In this document: positions 5,129 through 5,418 of the stretch, one piece after another
Position numbering within the stretch: the first letter of the stretch is position 1
Layout of the letters: every line of letters begins with the position of its first letter
NCBI GenBank assembly: GCA_027314845.1
Contig: DAHVAA010000120.1
Coordinates: 1-5,418 of the forward strand
DNA from: Thermoplasmata archaeon
Lineage (GTDB): Archaea; Thermoplasmatota; Thermoplasmata; UBA184
Direction of reading: 5' to 3'
DNA length: 5,418 bases
The notes under the pieces: generated by a model
The model's database searches: none
Seen by the model: only the letters and a program-made list of their open reading frames with translations
Told to the model about the DNA's origin: nothing
Made by a program: the position numbers and the translations under genes

Positions 5129-5418
5129 CTACGCTCCCTTGAACTTCGGCGGCCGCCGCTCGGCGAAGGCGACGATCCCCTCGGCGAGGTCCTCGCTGGT
5201 CAGCACCTCGCTCGCGAAGAGCGACGTCTCGGTCTCGATGCCCGACGCGAGCGGCTGCTCGAGCCCGCGCGCGATCGCCCGCTTCGCCGCCGGGATCGGA
5301 CGGCGCGGGACCACCGCAGGATGATCCCCCACGCGGCGGTGCCGCGATGATCCCCCACGCGGCGGTGCCGCGATGATCCCCCACGCGACGGTGTCGCGAT
5401 GAGAGACGCGCCGCTCTA
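5129..5418 (-). CDS. Enoyl-CoA hydratase/isomerase, C-terminal end (partial or disrupted)
   Basis: The minus-strand frame ending at TAG 5131-5129 gives IPAAKRAIARGLEQPLASGIETETSLFASEVLTSEDLAEGIVAFAERRPPKFKGA (shown in the window at 5132 to about 5296). This is the classic C-terminal end of crotonase-family enoyl-CoA hydratases: AKRAIxRG, then F...TSEDxxEGxxAFxEKRPPKFKG. Such enzymes hydrate trans-2-enoyl-CoA, the step after acyl-CoA dehydrogenase, and the dehydrogenase gene starts two bases downstream. Recognisable similarity stops near 5312. Beyond it the frame stays open to the window edge, but it runs through the 26-bp tandem repeats, where the translation looks nothing like a crotonase helix. 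A GTG at 5332 could start a 67-residue product; without the catalytic glutamates it would be inactive. Either the gene is a remnant cut by the repeats, or the repeats (78 bp, a multiple of three) are inserted in frame and the rest lies past the edge, or the contig end is misassembled. Confidence 0.75.
   Translation of the reverse strand, partial: ERRVSHRDTVAWGIIAAPPRGGSSRHRRVGDHPAVVPRRPIPAAKRAIARGLEQPLASGIETETSLFASEVLTSEDLAEGIVAFAERRPPKFKGA
5134..5140 (-). promoter_or_regulatory. Ribosome-binding site for the acyl-CoA dehydrogenase
   Basis: On the minus strand AAGGGAG lies seven bases before ATG 5126, inside the last codons of the enoyl-CoA hydratase frame. It fixes the dehydrogenase start and suggests translational coupling. 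Confidence 0.55.
5321..5398. repeat. Three tandem copies of a 26-bp hairpin repeat
   Basis: Units at 5321-5346, 5347-5372 and 5373-5398 abut exactly. Each has an 11-bp spacer, ATGATCCCCCA, identical in all three, then a 15-bp palindrome, CGCGGC-GGT-GCCGCG in units 1 and 2 (6-bp stem, 3-base loop). Unit 3 differs only by G to A at 5388 and C to T at 5394; these two bases pair with each other, so the stem becomes CGCGAC/GTCGCG and stays perfect. The sequence after unit 3 begins ATGA and has ACGCG a few bases later, and 5304-5317 resembles the palindrome region in inverted orientation (12 of 14 bases), so degenerate copies may flank the array. There are no unique spacers, so it is not a CRISPR array. 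It may be a REP-like or regulator-binding array; its function is unknown. Confidence 0.9.

Noticed and set aside
4215..5324. Long 369-codon open frame on the plus strand opposite the acyl-CoA dehydrogenase
   Set aside because: The composition is charged and low-complexity with no family motif, while the minus strand encodes a complete acyl-CoA dehydrogenase with all signatures.
5127..5384. N-terminal extension of the acyl-CoA dehydrogenase to an upstream in-frame start near 5384
   Set aside because: The 86 extra residues come from another frame of the enoyl-CoA hydratase end and the repeats, are Arg/Gly/Ala-rich, and precede an already complete family N-terminus with its own ribosome-binding site.
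5321..5398. CRISPR array
   Set aside because: The units abut directly with no unique spacers between them; the whole 26-bp period is repeated.

Overview
The window is very GC-rich and gene-dense, with little space between genes. It carries a fatty-acyl-CoA activation and beta-oxidation locus. Three things point to a high-GC archaeon, possibly in the Thermoplasmatota: an SCP-x-type thiolase paired with a zinc-ribbon/OB-fold (DUF35) protein, start codons that vary (ATG, GTG, TTG), and no clear Shine-Dalgarno site at the first gene of the cluster. That placement is an inference; a bacterium is not excluded.

Layout. Positions 3-113 are the C-terminal end of a double zinc-ribbon protein entering from the left edge. 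Positions 249-563 hold a small unrecognised protein of about 104 residues. A plus-strand cluster follows: thiolase (612-1769), DUF35 partner (1782-2201) and a long/medium-chain-type acyl-CoA synthetase (2209-3936). The last two follow their upstream genes by 12 and 7 bases, so the three probably form one operon. On the minus strand, an acyl-CoA dehydrogenase (5126 to 3933) runs tail-to-tail into the synthetase, and the two stop codons share one CTAG. Two bases upstream of the dehydrogenase start lies the C-terminal end of an enoyl-CoA hydratase. Its recognisable sequence stops near 5312, just before a 26-bp tandem repeat (three copies, 5321-5398) that reaches almost to the window edge.

Together the genes cover fatty-acid activation (acyl-CoA synthetase), the first oxidation (acyl-CoA dehydrogenase), hydration (enoyl-CoA hydratase, partial) and thiolytic cleavage (thiolase, probably with DUF35). 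A 3-hydroxyacyl-CoA dehydrogenase and electron-transfer flavoprotein are not in the window.

The most unusual element is the tandem repeat. Each unit is an invariant 11-bp spacer plus a 15-bp perfect palindrome. The only two differences in the third copy are a matched pair that turns a G-C stem pair into A-T, so the hairpin is kept. The array sits where the body of the enoyl-CoA hydratase gene should be.
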